A stretch of 61,747 nt of DNA. Source: Pontibacterium sinense (lineage in GTDB: Bacteria > Pseudomonadota > Gammaproteobacteria > Pseudomonadales > Balneatricaceae). Positions 1 to 7,744 of this stretch are shown piece after piece. Every line of letters starts with the position of its first letter. Positions within the stretch are counted from its first letter, which is position 1. Under the pieces are notes generated by a model. That model worked only from the letters and a program-made list of their open reading frames with translations, made no database searches and was not told the origin of the DNA. The stretch is taken from the NCBI RefSeq assembly GCF_015209595.1, contig NZ_JADEYS010000025.1:1-61747 (forward strand), read 5' to 3'. The position numbers and the translations under genes are program-made.

Positions 1-13
1 GTTGCTTGTCCAT

Positions 14-54
14 ACTGCCTATCCTTAGCCATTGCTGGCTCAATAATAGGCAGT
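14..54. repeat. Imperfect hairpin at the window edge
   Basis: The 9-bp arms ACTGCCTAT (14-22) and ATAGGCAGT (46-54) are perfectly complementary, and AGCC/GGCT can pair inside them. No T-run follows on either strand. It could be the end of a transcript from outside the window or a leader element. Nothing else is seen in 1-157. Confidence 0.4.
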
Positions 55-157
55 TACACAGTTTTATCTACAGTCTCAGCTAATCCAACCTGCATCACAT
101 TACGTTAAACTGTTCATCCCTATGAAAGTACATATTGAAGTGCCATAGATCATAGTC

Positions 158-631
158 CTACCGCCCAATGGATGCCATAGCAGCCCCGGTAAGCTTCATC
201 AGGTCGGCTGCAGCCATTTCAATCTCTAACCCACGACGCCCTGCGCTCATACAGATGCTGTCGTAATTCTCAGCACTACTGTCCAACACCATAGGCAATC
301 TCTTTTTCTGCCCCAGCGGGCTGATGCCGCCCACCACATAACCGGTCGCACGTTCAGCATCGGTTGGGTTGGCCATTGCTACTTTTTTTGCTTTCAGCGC
401 GCTAGCCATCGCTTTTAAGTCCAGTTGCACAGATACCGGCACAACGGCCACGGCCAGTTTACGATTATCACCGTTCATCGCGACCAACAGCGTTTTAAAG
501 ACGCGTCCATACTCCAATCCCAACGCTTCAGCGGCTTCCTCACCGTAGGACGCCGCCGCGGGATCGTGACTGTACTCGTGGATGTTGTATTTAACCTTAC
601 CCTTTTTGGCCGCGTTGATTGCCGGTGTCAT
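158..631 (-). CDS. ybaK: Cys-tRNA(Pro)/Cys-tRNA(Cys) deacylase, YbaK/EbsC family
   Basis: This is a cytosolic trans-editing enzyme of the YbaK family, which hydrolyses Cys mischarged on tRNA-Pro. The 157-residue protein beginning MTPAINAAKK has the usual family length and the conserved segments FKTLLV and GYVVGGISPLGQKK, with the typical basic patch and glycine-rich loop. The reading frame extends 10 codons upstream to 661, but the MTPA start matches the family N-terminus, so I place the start at 631. It stands alone and is not obviously in an operon with its neighbours. Family assignment is firm; substrate preference is inherited from the family. Confidence 0.9.
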   Translation of the reverse strand: MTPAINAAKKGKVKYNIHEYSHDPAAASYGEEAAEALGLEYGRVFKTLLVAMNGDNRKLAVAVVPVSVQLDLKAMASALKAKKVAMANPTDAERATGYVVGGISPLGQKKRLPMVLDSSAENYDSICMSAGRRGLEIEMAAADLMKLTGAAMASIGR

Positions 632-727
632 TATTAGCTCCTTATACAGCAGAGCGGCCATTATAGGCCGCTCTGAATCAATCCTCTAATCACTACGAAA
701 TCTGGTCTTACCAAGCAATCAGCGGTG

Positions 728-1300
728 TTATTCGCGCATGCCGCGCCCGACGAAGACGTCTGCAATATCGATTACATCAATAATCGTCCCCTCCCCCCGA
801 CTCATACGGATCACTTTGTCCTGTATACGTATGATCTCTTCTGTCGCTGCATCGTATGGCAAACGTGCAGCAAGACTTTCTGGAACCGGATGCGCGTAGG
901 AGCGTACTTCTCGATCCACAACTTCACCGCGTTCCAACTTACGCTGCCACCCCGGAGGTAATTCGCCTCCCCGATCCAGTTTCTTTTGCAGACCCGGAGG
1001 AAGATCTTTTACTTTTCCACCTTTATGTCCGTGCTCTACACCTTCTTCGGCATAGTACTCACGAATCAGGTCATGATCATGCGCTGCAAAATACTGTTTT
1101 TTATCCGACGTTCTATTCTTTTTATCGGCTTTGGCAGGCTTAGCTTTCTCTTCAGATTTCGCCTTTACTTTGGCTTTTTTCATCTCTTTTGATTGTTGTT
1201 TCTCGTGTTTATCATTACCTGCCCACTCAGGTTTTCCCGCTAAAGCAGGGCTAGAAGCCAACGCTACACAGATCAATCCAATCAATACACGCATATTCAT
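728..1300 (-). CDS. Secreted CigR/RcnB-like basic protein
   Basis: A predicted exported protein of 190 residues with a signal peptide ending near ALAG (residues 1-21). A very Lys/Ala/Glu-rich low-complexity stretch follows (about 25-70), then the repeated motif LPPGLQKKLDRGGELPPGWQ (about 100-120), which is typical of the CigR/RcnB-like family. The C-terminus is a compact domain containing IIRIQDKVIRM. Family members act in the periplasm or at the envelope; no precise role can be assigned here. It starts directly after the stop of the upstream SYLF gene (stop TAG at 1301-1303), with AGGTAG overlapping as ribosome site, so the two are probably co-translated. Met3 (1294) is an alternative start. 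Confidence 0.65.
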   Translation of the reverse strand: MNMRVLIGLICVALASSPALAGKPEWAGNDKHEKQQSKEMKKAKVKAKSEEKAKPAKADKKNRTSDKKQYFAAHDHDLIREYYAEEGVEHGHKGGKVKDLPPGLQKKLDRGGELPPGWQRKLERGEVVDREVRSYAHPVPESLAARLPYDAATEEIIRIQDKVIRMSRGEGTIIDVIDIADVFVGRGMRE

Positions 1301-1852
1301 CTACCTGTCGATTTTGCTGATTTTTGCGCCCTCAATGGTGAGGTTGTACATCAGCCCTTTATTAGAAAAAATAAACCCAATGATCGGTTGCTGGGCGGTA
1401 TGGCTATCGATCTCTCCACCCGCACCAAATGTCGCCACGGCGACACTGCCGTCCACACCGGCTTCCCAACCATCGCTGTATAGAAATTTGTTCATCGCTT
1501 TCTGTGTCATAAACAGGATGACCTCAGACTTCATCTGAGCACCGAACTGCAAGCCTAAAGAGGCCGAGACCAGGTTGTAATAACCTTGGGTTTTTCCGCC
1601 TCGAAGCAATGCACCTTCGCCGTATTCTCCTCCAATGCCAAACCCAGCCTTGATCACCTCAGGAAAGACCAATACCCCAACCGCTTTCTGAGTGAGACGT
1701 TTACCGGACGATGAGCTTTTGTATAACTGAGACAGGGCTTCCTGCACCTTGGCGTTAATCTCCTGCCGCGAGGCCGCCTGAGCACTTGGAATCATCAGCA
1801 TAACGCTGAGCAATAATAAAAAAGTGAGCTGTAGTTTCCGTAACATCATCAA
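1301..1852 (-). CDS. SYLF (YSC84-like) domain lipid-binding exported protein
   Basis: 183 residues with a clear signal peptide (about 1-26, ending SAQA) and a SYLF/YSC84 domain over the rest. Diagnostic segments are the KAVGVLVFPEVIKAGFGIGG block and a glycine-rich region with GVDGSVAVATFGAGGEID. SYLF proteins bind lipids, and the bacterial versions are exported. The downstream CigR-like gene follows with no gap, suggesting a two-gene operon of envelope proteins. The exact function is unknown; the domain call is secure. Confidence 0.8.
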   Translation of the reverse strand: MMMLRKLQLTFLLLLSVMLMIPSAQAASRQEINAKVQEALSQLYKSSSSGKRLTQKAVGVLVFPEVIKAGFGIGGEYGEGALLRGGKTQGYYNLVSASLGLQFGAQMKSEVILFMTQKAMNKFLYSDGWEAGVDGSVAVATFGAGGEIDSHTAQQPIIGFIFSNKGLMYNLTIEGAKISKIDR

Positions 1853-2101
1853 TTCCCCTTCTCTGGGATAGTTGTGTGTTACCTACCTGTAACGAGCCTG
1901 TGACCGAAAGCCGCAAGACTGTACAACAGCCGATCAGAGGTGTCCTGAGATTCAGATTAGTGCGGGAAGACGGTTCTGGCAAAAAGCGTGCGATGATCAG
2001 AGTGGTATTGGCAAGAAAAGTTCAGGGTAAAGCCAGACCTGATCAAGTGACAGGACATCACGATCAGGTATCTACAACGATGGTTCCTATTAATTGGGTA
2101 T

Positions 2102-2131
2102 GGTTGGGTATCGCTGGCGCTCGCCCCAATC
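2102..2131. repeat. Degenerate copy of a dispersed GGTTGGGTATCGC repeat
   Basis: This short stretch in the gap between mobA and the SYLF gene contains GGTTGGGTATCGC followed by GCTCGCCCC. It resembles the repeat elements at 15843-15978, where GTTGGGT and ACCCAAC arms flank GAGC/GCTC cores. The remainder of 1853-2138 shows no gene. Confidence 0.4.
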
Positions 2132-2138
2132 AACAGCA

Positions 2139-2744
2139 TCAGGCTGACAAGGAGAGATGTTCGAAGGTGTTCATGTTCACCAGACACTGGGCATGGGTTT
2201 CAACATCAATTTCCTGAATCGGAAACTGCTTGTACCACTTAAATACCGCACGCTGCCCGGACGCAAGCCTCTCATTGAGGTTTGAGTGGTATTGCAGAGG
2301 GATAACCGCATGCAAAAACTGCGGCCGTCCAGCCGCACGCAGCAAAGTAATAGCATCGGGCTGTTGCCGCGCTTTATTGATCAGCAGAGCAATCAACTCC
2401 TGACTGATCAGGGGCGTGTCACAGGGCAGCACCAGCAAATGACTGTGCTGAGTGCTCAATTGATTCATTGCGGCCTGTACACCCGCCAACGGCCCCACAA
2501 ACCCTTGGGTATCATCGGTCACCGTCTGCTCACCAAACCCGGCATACACCGACTGATTACGGTTACAGCTGATCACCAGCGCATCCACCAGCGGCCGCAC
2601 TTTGTCCAGCGTCCAGCTGATCATCGGATCTTGCTTGAAAGGCACGAGTCCTTTGTCTTCACCGCCCATACGACTGCCCTGCCCGCCGGCAAGAATCACC
2701 GCAGCGACTGAGGTCACAGGTTTCAGATCAGATGATTTCATCAC
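2139..2744 (-). CDS. mobA: Molybdenum cofactor guanylyltransferase MobA
   Basis: MobA attaches GMP to Mo-molybdopterin to make the guanine-dinucleotide cofactor required by NarG. The N-terminal nucleotide-binding signature LAGGQGSRMGGEDKGLVPF (residues about 17-36) is intact, and VLPCDTPLI near residue 107 carries the metal-binding Asp. The 201-residue length fits the family. It is the last gene of the Moco operon, 23 bp after moeA, and so supplies the bis-MGD cofactor for the nitrate reductase encoded about 9 kb away. Cytosolic. Confidence 0.95.
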   Translation of the reverse strand: MMKSSDLKPVTSVAAVILAGGQGSRMGGEDKGLVPFKQDPMISWTLDKVRPLVDALVISCNRNQSVYAGFGEQTVTDDTQGFVGPLAGVQAAMNQLSTQHSHLLVLPCDTPLISQELIALLINKARQQPDAITLLRAAGRPQFLHAVIPLQYHSNLNERLASGQRAVFKWYKQFPIQEIDVETHAQCLVNMNTFEHLSLSA

Positions 2745-2767
2745 GCAGTCTCCGTGTCGGATCTGGC

Positions 2768-3997
2768 TTAAGCCAACAGGCCATTAAACGGGATAAATTC
2801 GAGCTGATCGCCCTTTGCAACAGCCTGCTCGGAAGGGATAACCAACAAGCCGTCGGCCATGACTGAAGAGCTGAGCACACCGGAGCTTTGACTGTGTGCA
2901 GGCGCCGCGCTTAGCTCGCCATTCTCTGCGCTGAGAGCGGCACGCAGGAATTCCTCACGTGCGACCACTTTCTTACGTTCGTAACCACTTTTCACCAAGA
3001 AGCGTTTTGGCAACACCTCTCCACAACCTTGCATGGTACGAATGTAGGGGCGTGCCAACATCAGGAATGTCACCAGTACCGCACCGGGGTTGCCCGGCAA
3101 GCCGATAAATGGCGTGTCTCCGACACGCCCATACGCCAGCGGTTTGCCCGGCTTGATCGCCAGACGCCAGAGCATCAGCTCGCCGAGGCTTTCAACAGCC
3201 GCTTTGACATGATCTTCTTCGCCCACCGATACACCACCGCTGCTGATCACAAGATCAGCGTCTGCAGCAGCATCCTTCAAGGCATTGCGCGTAGCGTCCG
3301 GGTCATCTTCGATAATTCCCGGGAAAACCACGTCAACGCCCATCGGCTCCAGTAGCCCCTGAAGGGTAAAATAGTTGGAGTTGAAGATTTTGCCGGGACC
3401 ACAGGACTGCCCGGGTAGAACCAGTTCATCACCGGTCGTCAGCACCGCAACTTTAATTCTGCGGTACACATTTACCTTCGGAACGCCCACCGAAGCGATG
3501 ACCCCCAGATGACGACCATCCAACACGGTGCCTTGTGCAACAACGCAATGGCCCGGCTGAATATCCTGCCCCTCAGGGCGGATATGATCCCCCTCTTCGG
3601 GATGAATCAGCAGCTGAATATCATTCCCCACCCGTCGGCATTGCTCCTGCATAATCACGGCATCCGCACCGGGAGGGATCTCTGAACCCGTAAAGATGCG
3701 GGCGGCCGTACCCGGCTCAAGGCTCTGTCCCTGCTCACCCGCTGCAATACGCTGGCTAATCGGAATGAGCAAGCTTTCCGGTAGCGATGTGGTGTTCACC
3801 GCATAGCCGTCCATCGCACTGTTATCCGCGGGCGGGACGGAAATTGTGGAGCACACATCAGCGGCCAGCACACGACCAACAGCCTGATCAAGCGCCAGCT
3901 CCTCCGTACCGGAAACAACGCTGGCCGATGCCAGCAGCTTTTCTAACGCTGTGTTAAAAGGCATTAAACGATCGTAATCACAGCTACAGGCAGTCAT
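2768..3997 (-). CDS. moeA: Molybdopterin molybdenumtransferase MoeA
   Basis: MoeA inserts molybdate into adenylylated molybdopterin. The 409-residue protein shows the standard domains: the N-terminal region with PADNSAMDGYAV (about 55-66), the molybdopterin-binding domain with VLTTGDELV and the ISSGGVSVGEEDHV motif, the GLPGNPGAV loop, and a C-terminal beta domain. It lies between moaB (57 bp upstream) and mobA (23 bp downstream), all on the minus strand. Nothing unusual is visible. Confidence 0.95.
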   Translation of the reverse strand: MTACSCDYDRLMPFNTALEKLLASASVVSGTEELALDQAVGRVLAADVCSTISVPPADNSAMDGYAVNTTSLPESLLIPISQRIAAGEQGQSLEPGTAARIFTGSEIPPGADAVIMQEQCRRVGNDIQLLIHPEEGDHIRPEGQDIQPGHCVVAQGTVLDGRHLGVIASVGVPKVNVYRRIKVAVLTTGDELVLPGQSCGPGKIFNSNYFTLQGLLEPMGVDVVFPGIIEDDPDATRNALKDAAADADLVISSGGVSVGEEDHVKAAVESLGELMLWRLAIKPGKPLAYGRVGDTPFIGLPGNPGAVLVTFLMLARPYIRTMQGCGEVLPKRFLVKSGYERKKVVAREEFLRAALSAENGELSAAPAHSQSSGVLSSSVMADGLLVIPSEQAVAKGDQLEFIPFNGLLA

Positions 3998-4054
3998 AAA
4001 GTCTCTCCGGCAATCGGGTCGTACAGGTCTTCAGGCAATTCTTCTATGCATCAA

Positions 4055-4603
4055 TCAGGAACGGGAGCCACACGCCGTGTTCACATTCGGCATCACCATC
4101 TCAACAAAATTACACGGACGATGACGGGCATCCAGCTGTTCACGGATGATTTTTTCCCACGCCGTTTTACAGGCTTTAGGTGATCCTGGCATAGCAAAGA
4201 TCACCGTACGGTTGGCGACACCTGCAACTGCACGTGATTGAATGGTCGATGTACCAATCTCGTCATAGGAGATCTGGCGGAACAGCTCACCGTAACCTTC
4301 AACCTGTTTATCAAACAATGGCGTCAGTGCTTCCGGCGTGGTGTCACGTGCGGTAAAACCAGTACCACCTGTCACCAGAATGATATGCACCTCAGGCTGT
4401 GCGATCCATTGAGACACCACAGAGCGCAGTTGATAGATGCAATCCGGCTTGATTTCACGCCACCACAAGGCGTGGCCAGCATCGGTGACACACTGTTGCA
4501 GCGTGTCGCCGGACGTATCGGTCTCCAGTGTGCGGGTGTCAGAAACGGTTAATACCGCAATGTTGAGCGGCTGAAAAACCGCATCTTTTTTTGCGTGCCC
4601 CAT
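4055..4603 (-). CDS. moaB: Molybdopterin adenylyltransferase-like protein MoaB
   Basis: A MoaB/Mog-fold protein of 182 residues with the IAVLTVSDTR start motif, the VTGGTGFTARDTTPEA molybdopterin-binding loop (about 110) and the FAMPGSPKA segment. The family binds and adenylylates molybdopterin; MoaB of enterobacteria is catalytically weak, so this copy may be the functional adenylyltransferase or an accessory. The start at 4603 has GGAG about 7 bp upstream and matches MoaB N-termini, which means the first 55 bp are shared, in another frame, with the end of the upstream DGC gene. Confidence 0.9.
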   Translation of the reverse strand: MGHAKKDAVFQPLNIAVLTVSDTRTLETDTSGDTLQQCVTDAGHALWWREIKPDCIYQLRSVVSQWIAQPEVHIILVTGGTGFTARDTTPEALTPLFDKQVEGYGELFRQISYDEIGTSTIQSRAVAGVANRTVIFAMPGSPKACKTAWEKIIREQLDARHRPCNFVEMVMPNVNTACGSRS

Positions 4604-5022
4604 CTGGAGTCTCCATCGGAATCATCATTAGTGCACCGGCTGGCATCTGCGTTGTCACGTTGCAGCTGTTCCAGGCGGTGCTCAAGTTGTTCGATTACCT
4701 CAACGAAATCTTCTGTTGAGGCTTTTTTACCAAGGCGCTTCTTATGGCCTTGCTCATAAAGCTTTATGTGTTGATCAGCTTCTACGCCACATTTGTCGAG
4801 ACACGCTGCGACACAATGCATCTGACAGCCATCAATTGCGATGATATTGCGCCCTGACTGTGCCACTTTAACCAATGCAGGTACGCCGCCGCCCACGCCA
4901 GAAATACAGGACATTTCGGCCTTGCCCTCATGATCGAGATGTACCGCCACGTCGTTCGCCAGCTGCGCCACGCTGGAACAACCCGAGCAGGCATAGACTA
5001 ACGGCAGGTCGCGGCGTTTCAT
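4549..5022 (-). CDS. DGC-domain putative zinc-binding protein
   Basis: A 157-residue cysteine-rich protein with the pattern YACSGCSS near the N-terminus and DGCQMHCVAACLDKCG in the middle. The DGC triplet and paired cysteines place it in the DGC (putative zinc- or metal-binding) family, whose role is unknown. The start at 5022 overlaps the stop of the upstream Crp/Fnr regulator as ATGA, with AAGGG about 8 bp upstream, so the two are translationally coupled. The C-terminal 18 residues are encoded by DNA that also encodes the start of moaB and look like unconserved tail. Its place inside a NarL-linked Moco operon suggests a metal- or NO/redox-linked job; this is inference. Confidence 0.75.
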   Translation of the reverse strand: MKRRDLPLVYACSGCSSVAQLANDVAVHLDHEGKAEMSCISGVGGGVPALVKVAQSGRNIIAIDGCQMHCVAACLDKCGVEADQHIKLYEQGHKKRLGKKASTEDFVEVIEQLEHRLEQLQRDNADASRCTNDDSDGDSRWGTQKKMRFFSRSTLRY

Positions 5023-5723
5023 CCCATTAACCCTTTCAAACCGGTCACACTCAGGATCGTCAGATGGCACCCATCGACTTCCAATAACCCACGGCTTTTA
5101 AAGTCACGCATCACACGAGAGAAGGTTTCCGGCTGCATCGCCAACCGTGCGGCGATGAGTTGCTTGGCCACCGGCAACTTCACCTCCACCCGTTCGTCGT
5201 CACCTTTCACCAGACTAAGCAAAAAACGGATCACCCGATGAGACGCACTTTGCAACGTCAGGGTTTCGATCTCTGCCATGCTGTTTTGTAAACGACACGC
5301 CATCGCGGCCAATACGCCAAAACAACTTTCTGAGGAATCACGTAACAAACGTTGATAGATGTTACTGCTCAGAGAGATCACCTGACTGTGCTCAATCGCA
5401 CTGGCGTTCACCGGATAGTGATGTTCGGCCATAAACATGGCAGCTTCGCCCACGGCATTATCCGGTGTCAGGACATTCATCACGATTTCGCGCCCTTCCG
5501 AGGTCAGACGAAACAGCTTGATACTGCCCTGTAACACGATGAAGAAACGCTCAGCTTCTCCATCTTGCTGGAATAAGGTTTGATCCGCTTTCAAATCGAT
5601 CAGTCGGGAATGACTGGTGAGCGCATGAAACTGTTCATCGTTAAGTGCTGCGAGCAGCGTATGCTGACGAATCTGCCGAAGTGCCTCGGCCATCATGGTC
5701 TCTTTATCACCGATTTTATTCAT
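5019..5723 (-). CDS. dnr: Crp/Fnr-family regulator of the Dnr (NO/denitrification) type
   Basis: A 234-residue Crp/Fnr regulator: cyclic-nucleotide-binding-like sensor domain (about 20-130), dimer helix, and HTH with AARLAMQPETFSRVMRDFKS. It lacks the N-terminal cysteine cluster of FNR. From memory of P. aeruginosa DNR, the segments KLFRLTSEGREIVMNVLTP, AAMFMAEHHYP and the IETLTLQSASHRVIRFLLSL helix resemble it closely, pointing to a haem/NO-responsive Dnr rather than an oxygen-sensing FNR. It follows moaA by 7 bp and overlaps the DGC gene by ATGA, so an NO- or nitrate-linked regulator is embedded in the Moco operon. The subfamily is my reading; the Crp/Fnr family is certain. The start could also be at an internal Met around residue 10. 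Confidence 0.8.
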   Translation of the reverse strand: MNKIGDKETMMAEALRQIRQHTLLAALNDEQFHALTSHSRLIDLKADQTLFQQDGEAERFFIVLQGSIKLFRLTSEGREIVMNVLTPDNAVGEAAMFMAEHHYPVNASAIEHSQVISLSSNIYQRLLRDSSESCFGVLAAMACRLQNSMAEIETLTLQSASHRVIRFLLSLVKGDDERVEVKLPVAKQLIAARLAMQPETFSRVMRDFKSRGLLEVDGCHLTILSVTGLKGLMG

Positions 5724-5730
5724 CGCTCAC

Positions 5731-6732
5731 CTAACCCCCGGTCATGTTCATAAACCGCAACACCTGTGGGGCGTCATCCTCAGCAAACTGATGGCCCTCC
5801 GGACGGCGGATGATCGCATCACGAATCAGTGCTTCGATGCGTTGAGATTCTCCGGGATAGCGACGTAGCACCTCGCGCAAATCAACCGAGTTTTCCTGCC
5901 CTAAACACAGCAGCAAGCGTCCCTCCGCAGTCACCCGCAGGCGATTGCAGCTGGAACAGAAATTATGACTATGAGGAGAGATAAAGCCGATTTTGCCCTG
6001 CGCACTTGGAATCCGATAGTAACGGGAAGGCCCACCGGTAGTATCCGTGCTCGGCAGCAGGCCGTAAGCCGTTTCTACGACCTGTCGCACATCATCGCTG
6101 GAGCAGTAAGCCTGTTTACGGTCGTGAGATTGGATCTGCCCTAACGGCATCTCCTCGATGAAACTGATATCGATATCACGCTGTTGCGCGTAATCCACCA
6201 GCGACAAGATCTCATCGTCATTGTGATTCTTCATCACCACAGCGTTGAGTTTGATCTTCTCAAATCCTTCCACCACTGCCGCATCAATACCCGCCAACAC
6301 TTGAGGTAACATATCGCGCCGGGTCATCTTCGCAAAGCGCTCCGGATTGAGGCTGTCGAGGCTGACGTTAATGCGCTTCAGACCTGCATCTTTCAGTGGC
6401 TTAGCAAACTTGCTCAGCTGAGAACCGTTGGTGGTCAGGGTCACTTCGTCTAAACCCGGCAATGCTGAAAGTCTGGCGATAAGATCAACAATGCCACGGC
6501 GTACCAGCGGCTCACCGCCGGTCAGACGGATACGTTTAATCCCCAGATTAACGAAAGATTCACCCAGTGTGGCCAGCTCTTCCAATGAAAGCACTTTAGC
6601 CCGTGGCAAAAACTGCATATCTTCAGCCATGCAGTACACACAACGAAAATCACAGCGGTCAGTTACGGATAAACGGATGTAATCGATCTTGCGACCGTAA
6701 CCGTCAATCAACTGTGTTTCGGGTGTGTTCAT
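5731..6732 (-). CDS. moaA: GTP 3',8-cyclase MoaA (radical SAM)
   Basis: MoaA starts molybdopterin synthesis by rearranging GTP. The 333-residue protein has the radical-SAM cluster C27-x3-C31-x2-C34 (CDFRCVYC), the LTGGEPLVRRG motif, the C-terminal second cluster C-x2-C-x13-C (FCSSCNRLRVTAEGRLLLC) and the conserved C-terminal Gly-Gly. It is the first gene of the Moco operon. A NarL-type palindrome lies 61 bp upstream (6793-6808), so Moco synthesis is probably nitrate-regulated. Partner genes moaC, moaD and moaE are not in the window. Confidence 0.95.
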   Translation of the reverse strand: MNTPETQLIDGYGRKIDYIRLSVTDRCDFRCVYCMAEDMQFLPRAKVLSLEELATLGESFVNLGIKRIRLTGGEPLVRRGIVDLIARLSALPGLDEVTLTTNGSQLSKFAKPLKDAGLKRINVSLDSLNPERFAKMTRRDMLPQVLAGIDAAVVEGFEKIKLNAVVMKNHNDDEILSLVDYAQQRDIDISFIEEMPLGQIQSHDRKQAYCSSDDVRQVVETAYGLLPSTDTTGGPSRYYRIPSAQGKIGFISPHSHNFCSSCNRLRVTAEGRLLLCLGQENSVDLREVLRRYPGESQRIEALIRDAIIRRPEGHQFAEDDAPQVLRFMNMTGG

Positions 6733-6792
6733 AGCTGAACTCCTGGGAAAGTAATTGCAATCGATTATCGCAACGCGCCCAAGGCTCAGGTA

Positions 6793-6808
6793 TACCTCAC
6801 AGGTGGTA
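6793..6808 (-). promoter_or_regulatory. NarL-type 7-2-7 site upstream of moaA
   Basis: TACCTCA-CA-GGTGGTA is a near-perfect inverted pair of NarL/NarP heptamers (TACYYMT) with the 2-bp spacing NarL and NarP require. It is one of four such sites in the window. No clear FNR box accompanies it; TTGC...GCAA dyads at 6755-6773 do not fit the FNR consensus. A lone TACCCCT heptamer is also present at 6884-6890. The rest of 6733-7027 holds no gene. Confidence 0.75.
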
Positions 6809-7027
6809 AGAGAGAGGAATATTGGAGATAGGAATAAGCATCCAAATGCCCCATTTTATAAGGCATGACGGGCATTTTTCGAATACCCCTATAGGTCGGA
6901 AAAGACGTCAGGGACAAAAGCACGTTCTATTGATTTAGCGCAGGGTTATTGGCCTACTACGCCAAGAAAACACACAGCAGGTATGGTTTTAGGCAGCCTG
7001 CGGGCCAGTTCCGACCCAACAAGGTAC

Positions 7028-7054
7028 AAAAAAGGCACCTAAAAAGGTGCCTTT
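7028..7054 (-). terminator. Rho-independent terminator after the carbonic anhydrase gene
   Basis: On the minus strand AAGGCACC and GGTGCCTT form an 8-bp stem around a T-rich loop and are followed by TTTTTT. It lies just downstream of the carbonic anhydrase stop and probably ends the nar-linked transcript. The A-run on the other side makes it potentially bidirectional. Confidence 0.85.
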
Positions 7055-7071
7055 CCACTTCATCGAGACAA

Positions 7072-7695
7072 TCACTCCACCCAATACAACTCCGGCATAC
7101 TATTGAAGTCATCCGCATCCACTTTCAGGTCTTTAATCACACCATCTTCGATGCTATAGATCCAACCATGAATCGTAAGCTCTCGGCCTGCTTTCCAGGC
7201 ACGCTGAACCGGTTTGGTTTTACAGACGTTGCTCACTTGTGCCATCACGTTCAATTCACAGAAACGGTCAACACGGCGGTCTTCATCGGTTTCTGCACTG
7301 AGAATATCCCGATTTGCGTAACCGATATCTTTCAGGTGACGCAACCAGTTATCGATCAGGCCCAGATCCTGATGGCCGAGCGATGCACGCACACCACCGC
7401 AACCATAGTGTCCGCAGACAATGATGTGTTTAACCTTAAGCACATCAACCGCGTAGTGCAGCACAGAGAGACAATTAAGGTCTGTATGCAGCACCATATT
7501 GGCGATATTACGGTGAACGAAGAGCTCTCCCGGCATCAAACCCACAATCTCATTGGCGGGTACCCGGCTATCGGAGCAGCCAATCCAGAGATAATCCGGT
7601 TTCTGCTGCGCTGCCAGCTCTTTAAAAAAACCCGGACGGCGCTCTTCCATCTTCTTCGCCCAGGCTTTGTTATTGGCTAATAGATCAGAAAGCAT
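7072..7695 (-). CDS. can: Beta-carbonic anhydrase
   Basis: Interconverts CO2 and bicarbonate in the cytosol. The 207-residue protein has all beta-class zinc and active-site residues: C40, D42 and R44 in CSDSRVPA, then H96 and C99 in VCGHYGCGGV. It lies 49 bp after the nar-linked prolyl isomerase on the same strand and is followed by a strong terminator. It may therefore be the last gene of the nar transcript, although an own promoter in the 49-bp gap or inside the upstream gene cannot be excluded. Confidence 0.93.
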   Translation of the reverse strand: MLSDLLANNKAWAKKMEERRPGFFKELAAQQKPDYLWIGCSDSRVPANEIVGLMPGELFVHRNIANMVLHTDLNCLSVLHYAVDVLKVKHIIVCGHYGCGGVRASLGHQDLGLIDNWLRHLKDIGYANRDILSAETDEDRRVDRFCELNVMAQVSNVCKTKPVQRAWKAGRELTIHGWIYSIEDGVIKDLKVDADDFNSMPELYWVE

Positions 7696-7744
7696 CTTGT
7701 TCCCCTCGCAACCATGACATCAGAGACAGACGTCCCAACAGTGT

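Noticed and set aside
6755-6773. FNR box at the dyad TTGC...GCAA upstream of moaA
   Set aside because: The spacing and half-sites do not match TTGAT-N4-ATCAA; listed only as an unexplained dyad.
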